A DNA stretch of 51,224 nt from Terrimonas_A sp036262095 (GTDB lineage: Bacteria > Bacteroidota > Bacteroidia > Chitinophagales > Chitinophagaceae): assembly GCA_036262095.1 (NCBI GenBank), contig DATAJQ010000223.1, positions 1-51,224 of the forward strand, read 5' to 3'. How positions within the stretch are numbered: position 1 is the first letter of the stretch; each line of letters starts with the position of its first letter. A model generated the notes under the pieces. The model did no database searches. It worked only from the letters and a program-made list of their open reading frames with translations, and was not told where the DNA came from. A program made the position numbers and the translations under genes. This document shows, piece after piece, positions 35,252 through 42,440 of the stretch.

Positions 35252-36095
35252 TCAATACCGGCGTAGCGGCTTTTTCACCACAAAGCACTACCATCAGGTT
35301 GCTTACCATCGCTGCTTTCTTTTCATCGTCCAGTTGCACGATCTGTTTGTGCGCCAGCATATCAAGTGCCATTTCCACCATGCCTACAGCTCCTTCCACG
35401 ATCTTGGTACGCGCTGCAACGATCGCAGTGGCCTGTTGCCTTTGCAGCATGGCGCCGGCAATTTCAGGAGCATAAGCCAGGTGGCTGATTCTTGCTTCAA
35501 GTATTACGATACCTGCAGGAGAAAGACGATCGAGCAATTCCTTTTCCAGTATCTCATTCACTTTCACGCCACCTTCACGCAAGGTAATTGCAGCCGTTTC
35601 ATCTTCCAGGTTATCATAAGGAAAGCTGTTGGCAAGATGGCGTACCGCTGCTTCACTCTGTGTTTTTACATAGTCAGCATAATTCTTTACATCGTATGCT
35701 GCCTTGTAAGTGTTACCGACCTGCCATACGATCACTGCGCCGATCTCGATGGGATTACCCATCTTATCGTTCACTTTCAGGGTTTGCCCCTGCAGGTTAT
35801 CGGCCCTCAGGCTGACCTTTAAAGCGGAATACAACGGGTTCACGAAAAACAAACCATTCTCCTTCACCGTTCCCACATATCTTCCAAAGAAGTTAAGCAC
35901 GCGGGAATGATTCGGGTGCACGATCATTAATCCTTTCAGCATAAAGATCGAAGCGATAAAAGAGACCAGCATGGCTAGTATATATAAATCGCCGCCTTCT
36001 TTGATCTGGGTGGCAAATAAGATCCCGGATACAAGCAACACGAGGGATAATAACAGGGCTAGGTAGCCTGACATGGGTTTTACTATCTTTTCCAT
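35229..36095 (-). CDS. SPFH/Band 7 (slipin-like) membrane protein
   Basis: 288 residues from the ATG at 36095 (two codons after an earlier in-frame ATG). Two N-terminal hydrophobic helices (residues ~8-30 and ~40-60) are followed by the SPFH domain (VHPNHSRVLNFFGRYVGTVKENGLFFVNPLY ... VSLRADNL) and helices with the AYAPEIAGAMLQRQQA segment typical of slipin/stomatin. These proteins organise membrane microdomains and often partner with proteases. The gene is the first of a pair with the overlapping RHH gene. Its upstream region has a TACATTTG -7 box overlapping tandem TGATATCA boxes. Confidence 0.85.
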   Translation of the reverse strand: MEKIVKPMSGYLALLLSLVLLVSGILFATQIKEGGDLYILAMLVSFIASIFMLKGLMIVHPNHSRVLNFFGRYVGTVKENGLFFVNPLYSALKVSLRADNLQGQTLKVNDKMGNPIEIGAVIVWQVGNTYKAAYDVKNYADYVKTQSEAAVRHLANSFPYDNLEDETAAITLREGGVKVNEILEKELLDRLSPAGIVILEARISHLAYAPEIAGAMLQRQQATAIVAARTKIVEGAVGMVEMALDMLAHKQIVQLDDEKKAAMVSNLMVVLCGEKAATPVLNAGSLYQ

Positions 36096-36108
36096 AAGCA
36101 ATATTTAA

Positions 36109-36127
36109 TGATATCAATTTGATATCA
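36109..36127. promoter_or_regulatory. tandem TGATATCA operator-like site
   Basis: TGATATCA, a perfect palindrome, occurs at 36109-36116 and 36120-36127, centres 11 bp apart. It overlaps the end of the predicted -7 box and the transcription start of the SPFH-RHH pair. Tandem short palindromes at one helical turn fit ribbon-helix-helix dimers. Binding by the encoded RHH protein is inference. Confidence 0.6.
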
Positions 36128-36133
36128 AATGTA
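36126..36133 (-). promoter_or_regulatory. -7 promoter element of the SPFH-RHH pair
   Basis: Minus-strand TACATTTG is an exact TAnnTTTG match; a TTTG lies 16 bases upstream (36150-36153), slightly closer than usual. Predicted leader about 25 bases. Confidence 0.5.
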
Positions 36134-36174
36134 TATAAGTTTTTTCATACAAAGAAGTTTTTCTCCTTAAAGAA

Positions 36175-36243
36175 AAAGTCTTTGTGTTCTTTGTGTCTTT
36201 GTGGGATAATCACCCACAAAGACACAAAGAGCACAAAGACTTT
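36175..36243. repeat. 31-bp inverted repeat of CTTTGTG-type words
   Basis: The left arm 36175-36205 and right arm 36213-36243 match over 31 bases except for one, with a 7-base loop. The arms are repeats of CTTTGTG. It resembles the element at 6916-7031 and lies upstream of the SPFH promoter, in the spacer after the MORN-like gene. Confidence 0.88.
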
Positions 36244-36305
36244 AAAAATATATGAACCAATAAATGCAAAGGCAACCGGTGAAAACGGTTGAAAGCTAAC
36301 CGTCC

Positions 36306-37019
36306 TTACTGCCCTGTTCTTCCATCCCGGACCTTTATCTTTTTTCCTTTATTCTTCTTTTCATATTCAAGGATAGCCTGCGGTTTGGCAGCTTCCTTTT
36401 TATCAGTATCAGCATTAGCTGTTGCTTTTGTTTTCTTGCCGGCGGGATCGATCGGCTTCAACTCATCATCTCCTTCTTTCGGAATCCCTTCTCCTGTTTT
36501 GATCTTATCCATCCACCAATCCTCTGTTTTTACAATAGTCCCCCATTCAGGATCATAATAGGTCCAGGTGCCATGGCGTGCTGTTGATCCCTCTACTTTC
36601 ACTACTACCCTGTCCACTACTTTGCTTGGATCATTTGGGTCCCTTACATCCACGGTATCAAAGGTTTTACCAGGCTCTATTGCTCGCCAACTCTCTTCGC
36701 GCAGCAAACCACCTGTTCTTGTATAATACCGGCTTTTACCATCCAGGCTGCCCCAGCGGTAATTCTCTTCTGCTATCTTATCGCCCATCAGCGAAAAGCG
36801 CACCCATTTCTCCACTTTTTTATCATCCACATAATAACCCTGCTCATCATAGCCAGGCTCACCGCGCAATGCATCCACATGCACCACCCAGGGGCCTTGC
36901 TTTTTACCATTCATATCTACCCGGTTCAGCGTATCACCACGCACGCCGATGATAAAGCTTTTCCATTGAGCAAAACTGCTGGTGCTGATAAAGAAGGAAA
37001 CAAATAATAACCATTTCAT
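36306..37019 (-). CDS. secreted MORN-like repeat protein
   Basis: 237 residues from the ATG at 37019, which starts a signal peptide (KWLLFVSFFISTSSFAQ); the longer frame upstream has no such feature. Residues ~30-170 carry glycine/tryptophan-rich repeats resembling MORN or YwqK-type motifs: MNGKKQGPWVVH, GSLDGKSRYYT, GGLLREESW, HGTWTYYDPEWG. The C-terminal ~60 residues are Lys/Glu-rich and likely disordered. The family acts mainly as a binding scaffold, and no enzyme activity is expected. It is last in the leftward group carA - lipoprotein - aroQ. Confidence 0.68.
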   Translation of the reverse strand: MKWLLFVSFFISTSSFAQWKSFIIGVRGDTLNRVDMNGKKQGPWVVHVDALRGEPGYDEQGYYVDDKKVEKWVRFSLMGDKIAEENYRWGSLDGKSRYYTRTGGLLREESWRAIEPGKTFDTVDVRDPNDPSKVVDRVVVKVEGSTARHGTWTYYDPEWGTIVKTEDWWMDKIKTGEGIPKEGDDELKPIDPAGKKTKATANADTDKKEAAKPQAILEYEKKNKGKKIKVRDGRTGQ

Positions 37020-37107
37020 ATCAGATACATTTAACCATAGCGGGAACTTAGTTATTAACGAAAAAATCCCGCCCGGAGTATGTCTCAAATATCGGGCCTG
37101 TACCCTG

Positions 37108-37539
37108 TTATTTTTTGCCGGATAAGGAGAGCAGGTACTCAAGGGCCAGTTCGTATCCCTTCATTCCCAAACCGATAATGCTGCCTGCTGCTTTAGCCGA
37201 CACATGGGAGATCTTTCTGAATTCTTCCCGGGCGTGCACATTGGAGATATGCACTTCCACCACCGGTGCTTTAATAGAGGCTATAGCATCACCGATCGCT
37301 ACAGATGTGTGTGTATAGCCGCCAGGATTAAAAATGATACCATCACTGTCAAATCCTGCCCGCTGCAGTTCATTGATCAGTTCGCCTTCCACATTGCTTT
37401 GATAATAAGTGAAAGATACCTGCTTGTATTGTTGCTGAAGCGAAGCATAGAATTCTTCAAACGATTGGTTTCCATAAATACCCGGTTCCCGCTTGCCCAG
37501 CAGGTTCAGGTTAGGCCCGTTGATGATAGCGATCTTCAT
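37108..37539 (-). CDS. aroQ: type II 3-dehydroquinate dehydratase
   Basis: 143 residues from the ATG at 37539, the normal length. It catalyses the third step of the shikimate pathway, 3-dehydroquinate to 3-dehydroshikimate, in the cytoplasm. IINGPNLNLLGKREPGIYG at the N-terminus contains the catalytic Y22 with R17; NPGGYTH (around 71-77) and EVHISN with H97 are the other active-site blocks. No other shikimate gene is nearby. It lies within the leftward group after the lipoprotein gene with a 54-bp gap. Confidence 0.94.
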   Translation of the reverse strand: MKIAIINGPNLNLLGKREPGIYGNQSFEEFYASLQQQYKQVSFTYYQSNVEGELINELQRAGFDSDGIIFNPGGYTHTSVAIGDAIASIKAPVVEVHISNVHAREEFRKISHVSAKAAGSIIGLGMKGYELALEYLLSLSGKK

Positions 37540-37593
37540 GCCCCGAATATAATTCAAATAAAATGCTTTACGGAAAACTGCGTTGCTGGGCCG

Positions 37594-38073
37594 TTACTGA
37601 AAGCCGATTGGTATTGTTTTCACCAGTATGCTGTCCTGGTAAAAGTTGGCTCTCTTAACGCTGCCGGATTTAGGAACAGTAGCCAATGCCAGTGCAGTAG
37701 AGGTATAGCTCTGTTCACTGCCTTTCTTCACATTATAATAAACATTAAGGTCCTTGCCTCCTATTGTAGCCCTGTCAAAACTGATCTCCTGTTGCTGTGA
37801 AGAAGTTTTACCTATTACGGCTACAACCATCTGTCCGCTGAAATCGGGCTTTATGATAGAATTGTTCATGGTTGCCGCCCCTCCGAATGCCTGATCAAAA
37901 TCAGGCTGGCTTACCAATACTTTATAATTGTATTCATCAGGCAGCGCTACAGTGTTCTTTACAAAATAATTACTCAGCGGCACCAGTCCGATCCTTGATG
38001 CGTTGGTAACACGATTGGCTGAACAGGCGCTTAACAACACAATACCACATAAGATAAGAAGGTAGCTGCGCAT
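37594..38073 (-). CDS. lipoprotein with a PrcB-like C-terminal part
   Basis: 159 residues. Lipoprotein signal with lipobox LLSAC (YLLILCGIVLLSAC). The mature part includes MVVAVIGKTSSQQQEISFDRATIGGKDLNVYYNVKKGSEQSYTSTALALATVPKS, which resembles the PrcB_C domain of protease-associated lipoproteins in its strand pattern; the match is by eye and not strong. Function unknown. It begins 10 bases after the carA stop and is presumably in one transcript with it. Confidence 0.65.
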   Translation of the reverse strand: MRSYLLILCGIVLLSACSANRVTNASRIGLVPLSNYFVKNTVALPDEYNYKVLVSQPDFDQAFGGAATMNNSIIKPDFSGQMVVAVIGKTSSQQQEISFDRATIGGKDLNVYYNVKKGSEQSYTSTALALATVPKSGSVKRANFYQDSILVKTIPIGFQ

Positions 38074-38083
38074 ATAAAAATGA

Positions 38084-39184
38084 TTAGGATTTCCTGATCA
38101 TATCAATGAACTGATCAAACAGGTACCTGCTGTCGTGCGGACCAGGCGTGCTTTCGGGGTGGTATTGCACAGAGAAAGCAGGTTTTCCTTTCACTCTTAT
38201 CCCTTCAATAGATTGATCATTCAGGTTTACATGGGTTATTTCAATATGGCTGGATTTTTTTACCGCTTCGGGATCCACGCCAAACCCATGGTTCTGTGTA
38301 GTGATCTCCGATCTGCCGGTTACCAGGTTCTTCACCGGGTGATTCAATCCCCTGTGGCCATGGTGCATTTTGAAAGTAGGGATACCATTGGCCAAAGCCA
38401 GCAACTGATGTCCAAGACAAATACCAAATATTGGCTTCTCTTCTTTCAGTATTTCTTTCAAGGTAGCGATCGCATAGTCCATTGCAGAAGGATCGCCGGG
38501 GCCATTTGAAATAAAATAACCATCCGGGTTGAATTGCTTTACCTCTTCCAGTTTGGTTTTAGCAGGAAATACTTTTACATAAGCGCCCCTGTCGACCATG
38601 CAATGCAGGATATGCCTCTTCACTCCATAATCCATTACTGCGATCCTTACATCTGCATTCTTATTTCCCATTTCGTATGCTTCTTTTGTGCTCACATGCG
38701 ATGCCAGCTCCAGTCCGTCCATATTCGGCACTTCAGCCAGTTTCTTTTTCAGCGCTTCCACATCAGTGATCTCAGAAGAGATGATACAGTTCATGGCGCC
38801 TTTGGTGCGGATATGCGCCACCAGTGCGCGGGTGTCCACTCCTTCAATAGAAACGATATTATTGGCTTTGAGATAATCTTCCATTGAGCCTTTGGCCAAT
38901 TTGCGGGAATAGGTTTCTTCCAGGTTGCGACCGATCAGCCCTCTGATCTTTACATTGTCTGATTCCACATCTTCATCCTTCACTCCATAATTACCCACAT
39001 GCACCGTGTTCATGATCAATATTTGTCCGTAATAGCTGGGATCAGTGAACACTTCCTGGTAGCCGGTCATACCGGTATTGAAACATATCTCGCCGGTAGT
39101 GGTACCGATAGCGCCAAATGCTTTACCATGGGCCACTGTTCCGTCGGCCAGTACTAAGATTGCGGGTAATTGTTTTGCTGACAT
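38084..39184 (-). CDS. carA: carbamoyl-phosphate synthase small subunit
   Basis: 366 residues from the ATG at 39184; 33 further open codons upstream are not family-like. It is the glutamine-hydrolysing subunit that feeds ammonia to CarB for pyrimidine and arginine synthesis. The N-terminal carA domain (PAILVLADGTVAHG ... TGMTGYQEVFTDPSYYGQI) and the class I amidotransferase domain are complete: nucleophile C256 in GICLGHQL, and the HxE dyad in QYHPE. carB is not in the window, so the two subunits are probably encoded apart. A perfect -7 element (TACCTTTG, minus) lies ~35 bases upstream. Confidence 0.94.
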   Translation of the reverse strand: MSAKQLPAILVLADGTVAHGKAFGAIGTTTGEICFNTGMTGYQEVFTDPSYYGQILIMNTVHVGNYGVKDEDVESDNVKIRGLIGRNLEETYSRKLAKGSMEDYLKANNIVSIEGVDTRALVAHIRTKGAMNCIISSEITDVEALKKKLAEVPNMDGLELASHVSTKEAYEMGNKNADVRIAVMDYGVKRHILHCMVDRGAYVKVFPAKTKLEEVKQFNPDGYFISNGPGDPSAMDYAIATLKEILKEEKPIFGICLGHQLLALANGIPTFKMHHGHRGLNHPVKNLVTGRSEITTQNHGFGVDPEAVKKSSHIEITHVNLNDQSIEGIRVKGKPAFSVQYHPESTPGPHDSRYLFDQFIDMIRKS

Positions 39185-39218
39185 TAATATAGAGGGGTTA
39201 CCTGTTAAACAAATCGCG

Positions 39219-39226
39219 CAAAGGTA
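39219..39226 (-). promoter_or_regulatory. -7 promoter element of carA
   Basis: Minus-strand TACCTTTG matches TAnnTTTG exactly, with a predicted leader of about 29 bases. No clear -33 box. Confidence 0.45.
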
Positions 39227-39272
39227 CGGACGAAATAGTTTCGCTGGCCGGAAAATATTCACAATTTCAAAA

Positions 39273-39358
39273 TCAAAATTCAAAAGTAAAAAGTAAAAAG
39301 CTACCGGGATACTAATGCTCTTCCGGGTAGCTTTTTACTTTTTACTTTTGAATTTTGA
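39273..39358. repeat. AT-rich palindrome (copy A), 33-bp arms
   Basis: Arms 39273-39305 and 39326-39358 are perfect reverse complements over 33 bases, built of AAAAGTAAAAA and TCAAAATTC words, with a 20-base GC-richer loop. Outside it the arms continue with one 7-base indel. It fills the spacer between carA and the 519-residue gene, where it could also work as a terminator for that gene. Confidence 0.88.
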
Positions 39359-39374
39359 TTTTTGATTTTGAAAC

Positions 39375-40934
39375 TTATTTCATACCCGGACCTTTCCTGT
39401 GTTTATATTTCTCCCTGATCACGTCCTGCACATTCACATTATGTATTTTACTTTCCAGCCAGGATATCACATCCAGGTAGGCAAAAGCCCTGGTTTCCAG
39501 TGGATTGCCCTCATACTTCTTCAATTTGGTCAGCAATTTCTGGAATTCCGGCTTCAGGGCATGTGCACCCACCCGGAAGGAACGTCTCAAAAACGCAAAC
39601 ATCTCTTCCTCCACCTTGCTCAGGTTCTCCATTTTTGCCATATAGCGGTACACTGATTTGATGAGGTATTCCAGCAAATCAAAATTGCCCAGCTCATAAT
39701 GTGCGATCAGGTGCAGCAGCCGCGCATAGCATTGCAGATCGGTGCGCAGGTCCGCTTTCTGGTTGATGATCCGGTTGAGATAATCAATCGCTTTTTCATT
39801 ATCACCGCTGCCAAAGTACAGGCAGGCGATCTTATAATAAAATACCAGCACGCGGTGTATATCGAGATAGATCCCGTATTCTTTCAGCATATCTTCCAGA
39901 TGCGGCACCATCTTCAGTCCCTTCTCGAATGTACCCTGTAAAAAATACAGGTTGATCCTTGCCGTGTAGAGATATTGATAAGTAAGAATAAGATTATTAT
40001 CGTTATGCGTCACTAGCTTGTGCCGGGCAAATTGCTCAAACTGCTTGATGGTTTCTGCCAGTTTTTTATGGTTCAGCAGGTCAAAATGTGCGCCCATCAG
40101 GTTGTGCATGCCTTTGATATAGTTGGCCGCTTCTACCGGCAGCATTTCAGGGTATTGCTCAAACAGATCAACCCATTTCTGTGAATAGCGGTAGTACTGA
40201 AGAAAGTCCAGCCGGATAAATGCGTACCAGCAATAACTCTGATACAGGTATAACTTTTCATAGAATCCCTGCGCCCTCAAAGCAGCATCCACCGGCAAAT
40301 GCGCCTGGAAAAACATATGAATGCTATGCATATCTTTTTCATTCCGCGCGTGCCCGTGTTGAATATACCAGCTATACAATTGCAGGGCAAGATTGGACAG
40401 CCGATTCACCAGCACCAATGCTTCCGTTACTTCATCCGATTCCTGGCTAAGCTGGTCGGCACGGTCGCGCATGCTGCGCGTGATATAAAGCGTTTCTATT
40501 TTTTTCTCAAAAAACAATACCTGCTCCAGATAAGTGATCTGGTGATGCTGTTTGGCAAGGTCTTTCAGGTGTTTCAGCACTTTCAGGCTTTGCAGGTAAA
40601 GGCCTTTATTAAATAATATCCGTGACTGGTCCATCAGCTCATGTAGCTGAATATCAATATTATTTTCATCTTTTATGATGCGAAGACTGGAAAGGATCTG
40701 TTTATAAAGCGCTGCTTTGATATTAGAAAGCTGCACTTTGCTGATGGATTTATTTTTCTTCAGGAGCTGATTTTCATCATATTCCGTCATTTTATCCAGG
40801 GCATCGAATAACTGTATGGTTTTCAGGGTATCACTGGAGGAATTCCTTTTCACATATAGCTTGAAATTCCGCTTTTCCGACTTCTCGAGCGATTTTATCA
40901 ATTGAAATAAGGCATCTGTTGAGCGGTTGGGCAT
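39375..40934 (-). CDS. helical-repeat protein of unknown function
   Basis: 519 residues, no signal peptide or membrane segment, so cytoplasmic. The chain is almost entirely predicted helix by inspection, with pairs of amphipathic helices resembling TPR or other alpha-solenoid repeats (for example KGLYLQSLKVLKHLKDLAKQ, ACLYFGSGDNEKAIDYLNRI and HYELGNFDLLEYLIKSVYRY). The N-terminus (RSTDALFQLIKSLEKSEKRNFKLY) is basic and looks like a folded motif. I do not recognise a named family. The gene is divergent from leuA across 207 bp; nothing in its sequence shows a link to leucine synthesis. Confidence 0.75.
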   Translation of the reverse strand: MPNRSTDALFQLIKSLEKSEKRNFKLYVKRNSSSDTLKTIQLFDALDKMTEYDENQLLKKNKSISKVQLSNIKAALYKQILSSLRIIKDENNIDIQLHELMDQSRILFNKGLYLQSLKVLKHLKDLAKQHHQITYLEQVLFFEKKIETLYITRSMRDRADQLSQESDEVTEALVLVNRLSNLALQLYSWYIQHGHARNEKDMHSIHMFFQAHLPVDAALRAQGFYEKLYLYQSYCWYAFIRLDFLQYYRYSQKWVDLFEQYPEMLPVEAANYIKGMHNLMGAHFDLLNHKKLAETIKQFEQFARHKLVTHNDNNLILTYQYLYTARINLYFLQGTFEKGLKMVPHLEDMLKEYGIYLDIHRVLVFYYKIACLYFGSGDNEKAIDYLNRIINQKADLRTDLQCYARLLHLIAHYELGNFDLLEYLIKSVYRYMAKMENLSKVEEEMFAFLRRSFRVGAHALKPEFQKLLTKLKKYEGNPLETRAFAYLDVISWLESKIHNVNVQDVIREKYKHRKGPGMK

Positions 40935-41013
40935 CGTAATTTAAATATTTTAGAATCCTTTACTGGTAAGTGTTTCAGCCGATTTCTCTCTTTTTAAGCA
41001 ATGTAAAATCTTG

Positions 41014-41055
41014 ATGATTTTGGTTTTATCCGGCCGTATTACGGTGATAATTTAG
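41014..41055 (+). CDS. possible leader peptide upstream of leuA
   Basis: A 13-codon ORF, MILVLSGRITVII, with 8 of 13 residues Ile, Leu or Val, ends 86 bases before the leuA ATG. Just after its stop the sequence can form CGGT (41042-41045) / ACCG (41059-41062), followed by CTGGC and TATTTTTT (to 41075). An overlapping alternative CCGT/ACGG pairing (41034-41044) can compete. This has the outline of an attenuator, but the stems are weak and AT-rich DNA makes such residues common by chance. It is far less convincing than the ilv leader. Confidence 0.35.
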   Translation: MILVLSGRITVII

Positions 41056-41141
41056 TTGACCGCTGGCTATTTTTTCAGGAATCAGGGAATACAAAAATAA
41101 GCAGTGGGAAATTTTTAATCACCCCAATATATCAATTAATT

Positions 41142-42317
41142 ATGGCTGAAGGAAAAATCCACATCTTTGATACTACTCTCCGGGATGGTGAGCAGGTGCC
41201 TGGTTGCAAACTCAATACCAAAGAAAAGATACAGTTGGCCCTTGCCCTGGAAGACCTCGGGGTTGATATAATCGAGGCAGGCTTCCCTATCTCGTCTCCC
41301 GGTGATTTTGAGTCGGTGCAGGAAATTGCAAAAGTGGTAAAGGATGCCACTATTTGCGGTCTTAGCCGGGCTGTGTATAAAGATATAGAGACAGCTGCCG
41401 AGGCGTTGAAGCCTGCCAGGCGTCCGCGCATCCACACAGGTATCGGCACTTCCGATTATCACATCAAGTCCAAATTCAATTCCACCCGGGAAGACATTCT
41501 TGAACGCGCAATCCAGTGCGTAAAATGGGCAAAGAACTTTGTGGATGATGTGGAATTTTATGCTGAAGACGCAGGCCGCACTGAAAATGAATACCTGGCC
41601 CGCGTGGTGGAAGCCGTGATCAAAGCCGGCGCCACTGTAGTGAATATCCCCGACACTACCGGTTATTGCCTGCCTCACCAATACGGTGAAAAGATTGCTT
41701 ACCTGATCAATAATGTTCCCAATATTGATAAAGCTATTATCAGTTGCCATTGCCATAATGATCTTGGACTGGCCACTGCCAATTCTATTTCCGGCGTGAT
41801 CAATGGTGCCCGCCAGATCGAGTGCACCATCAACGGTTTGGGTGAAAGAGCCGGCAATACTTCTCTGGAAGAAGTAGTAATGATATTAAAACAGCACCAG
41901 CAAACACTGGGTTACTATACCAACATCAAAACACAACAACTGAACCCGCTCAGCCGCCTTGTTGCTGACACCATGCGCATGCCGGTGCAGGCAAATAAAG
42001 CGATCGTGGGCGCCAATGCTTTCTCCCACTCTTCCGGCATTCACCAGGATGGATTCCTGAAAAATGCACAGACCTATGAGATCATCGCCCCTGAAGAAGT
42101 AGGTGCTGATGGCTCACGCATCGTGCTCACTGCGCGCAGTGGCCGCTCTGCCCTCGCCCACCGCTTCCAGAAACTGGGACATCAGTTCAACCGCAATGAT
42201 ATTGATGTATTGTATGTTGAATTCCTGAAAGTGGCCGACCGCAAAAAAGAAGTGGAAGATGCAGACCTGCATGAAATGGCAAAAGCGTACGAAACAGCAG
42301 GCGTTACTGCGAATTAA
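41142..42317 (+). CDS. leuA: 2-isopropylmalate synthase, short form
   Basis: 391 residues, against ~500-520 for the E. coli type. It condenses 2-oxoisovalerate with acetyl-CoA, the first committed step to leucine. The HMGL-like TIM barrel is complete: DTTLRDGEQVPG near the N-terminus (R14, D15, E17) and the metal-binding HCHND (H203, H205). The helical subdomain follows (FSHSSGIHQDGFLKN). The C-terminal LeuA regulatory domain (leucine feedback site) is absent; the protein ends shortly after the region that links to it. Homocitrate or citramalate synthase activity cannot be ruled out by sequence, but the leuCDB context supports LeuA. Confidence 0.9.
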   Translation: MAEGKIHIFDTTLRDGEQVPGCKLNTKEKIQLALALEDLGVDIIEAGFPISSPGDFESVQEIAKVVKDATICGLSRAVYKDIETAAEALKPARRPRIHTGIGTSDYHIKSKFNSTREDILERAIQCVKWAKNFVDDVEFYAEDAGRTENEYLARVVEAVIKAGATVVNIPDTTGYCLPHQYGEKIAYLINNVPNIDKAIISCHCHNDLGLATANSISGVINGARQIECTINGLGERAGNTSLEEVVMILKQHQQTLGYYTNIKTQQLNPLSRLVADTMRMPVQANKAIVGANAFSHSSGIHQDGFLKNAQTYEIIAPEEVGADGSRIVLTARSGRSALAHRFQKLGHQFNRNDIDVLYVEFLKVADRKKEVEDADLHEMAKAYETAGVTAN

Positions 42318-42402
42318 AGTCAAAAATGAAAATTCAAAATTAAAAACCGCTGACAATAGAGCTTTCCCGGTCCGCTTTTTTACTTTTTACTTTTGATTCT
42401 TA
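42318..42402. repeat. AT-rich palindrome (copy B), degenerate
   Basis: The spacer after leuA has AAAATTCAAAATTAAAAACCGC on the left and GCTTTTTTACTTTTTACTTTTGA on the right, the same words as copy A but with a poor stem. The middle holds CCCGGTCCG. Confidence 0.6.
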
Positions 42403-42440
42403 CTTAACAAGCATTACTCTACGTTGAACTATTAAACTAT

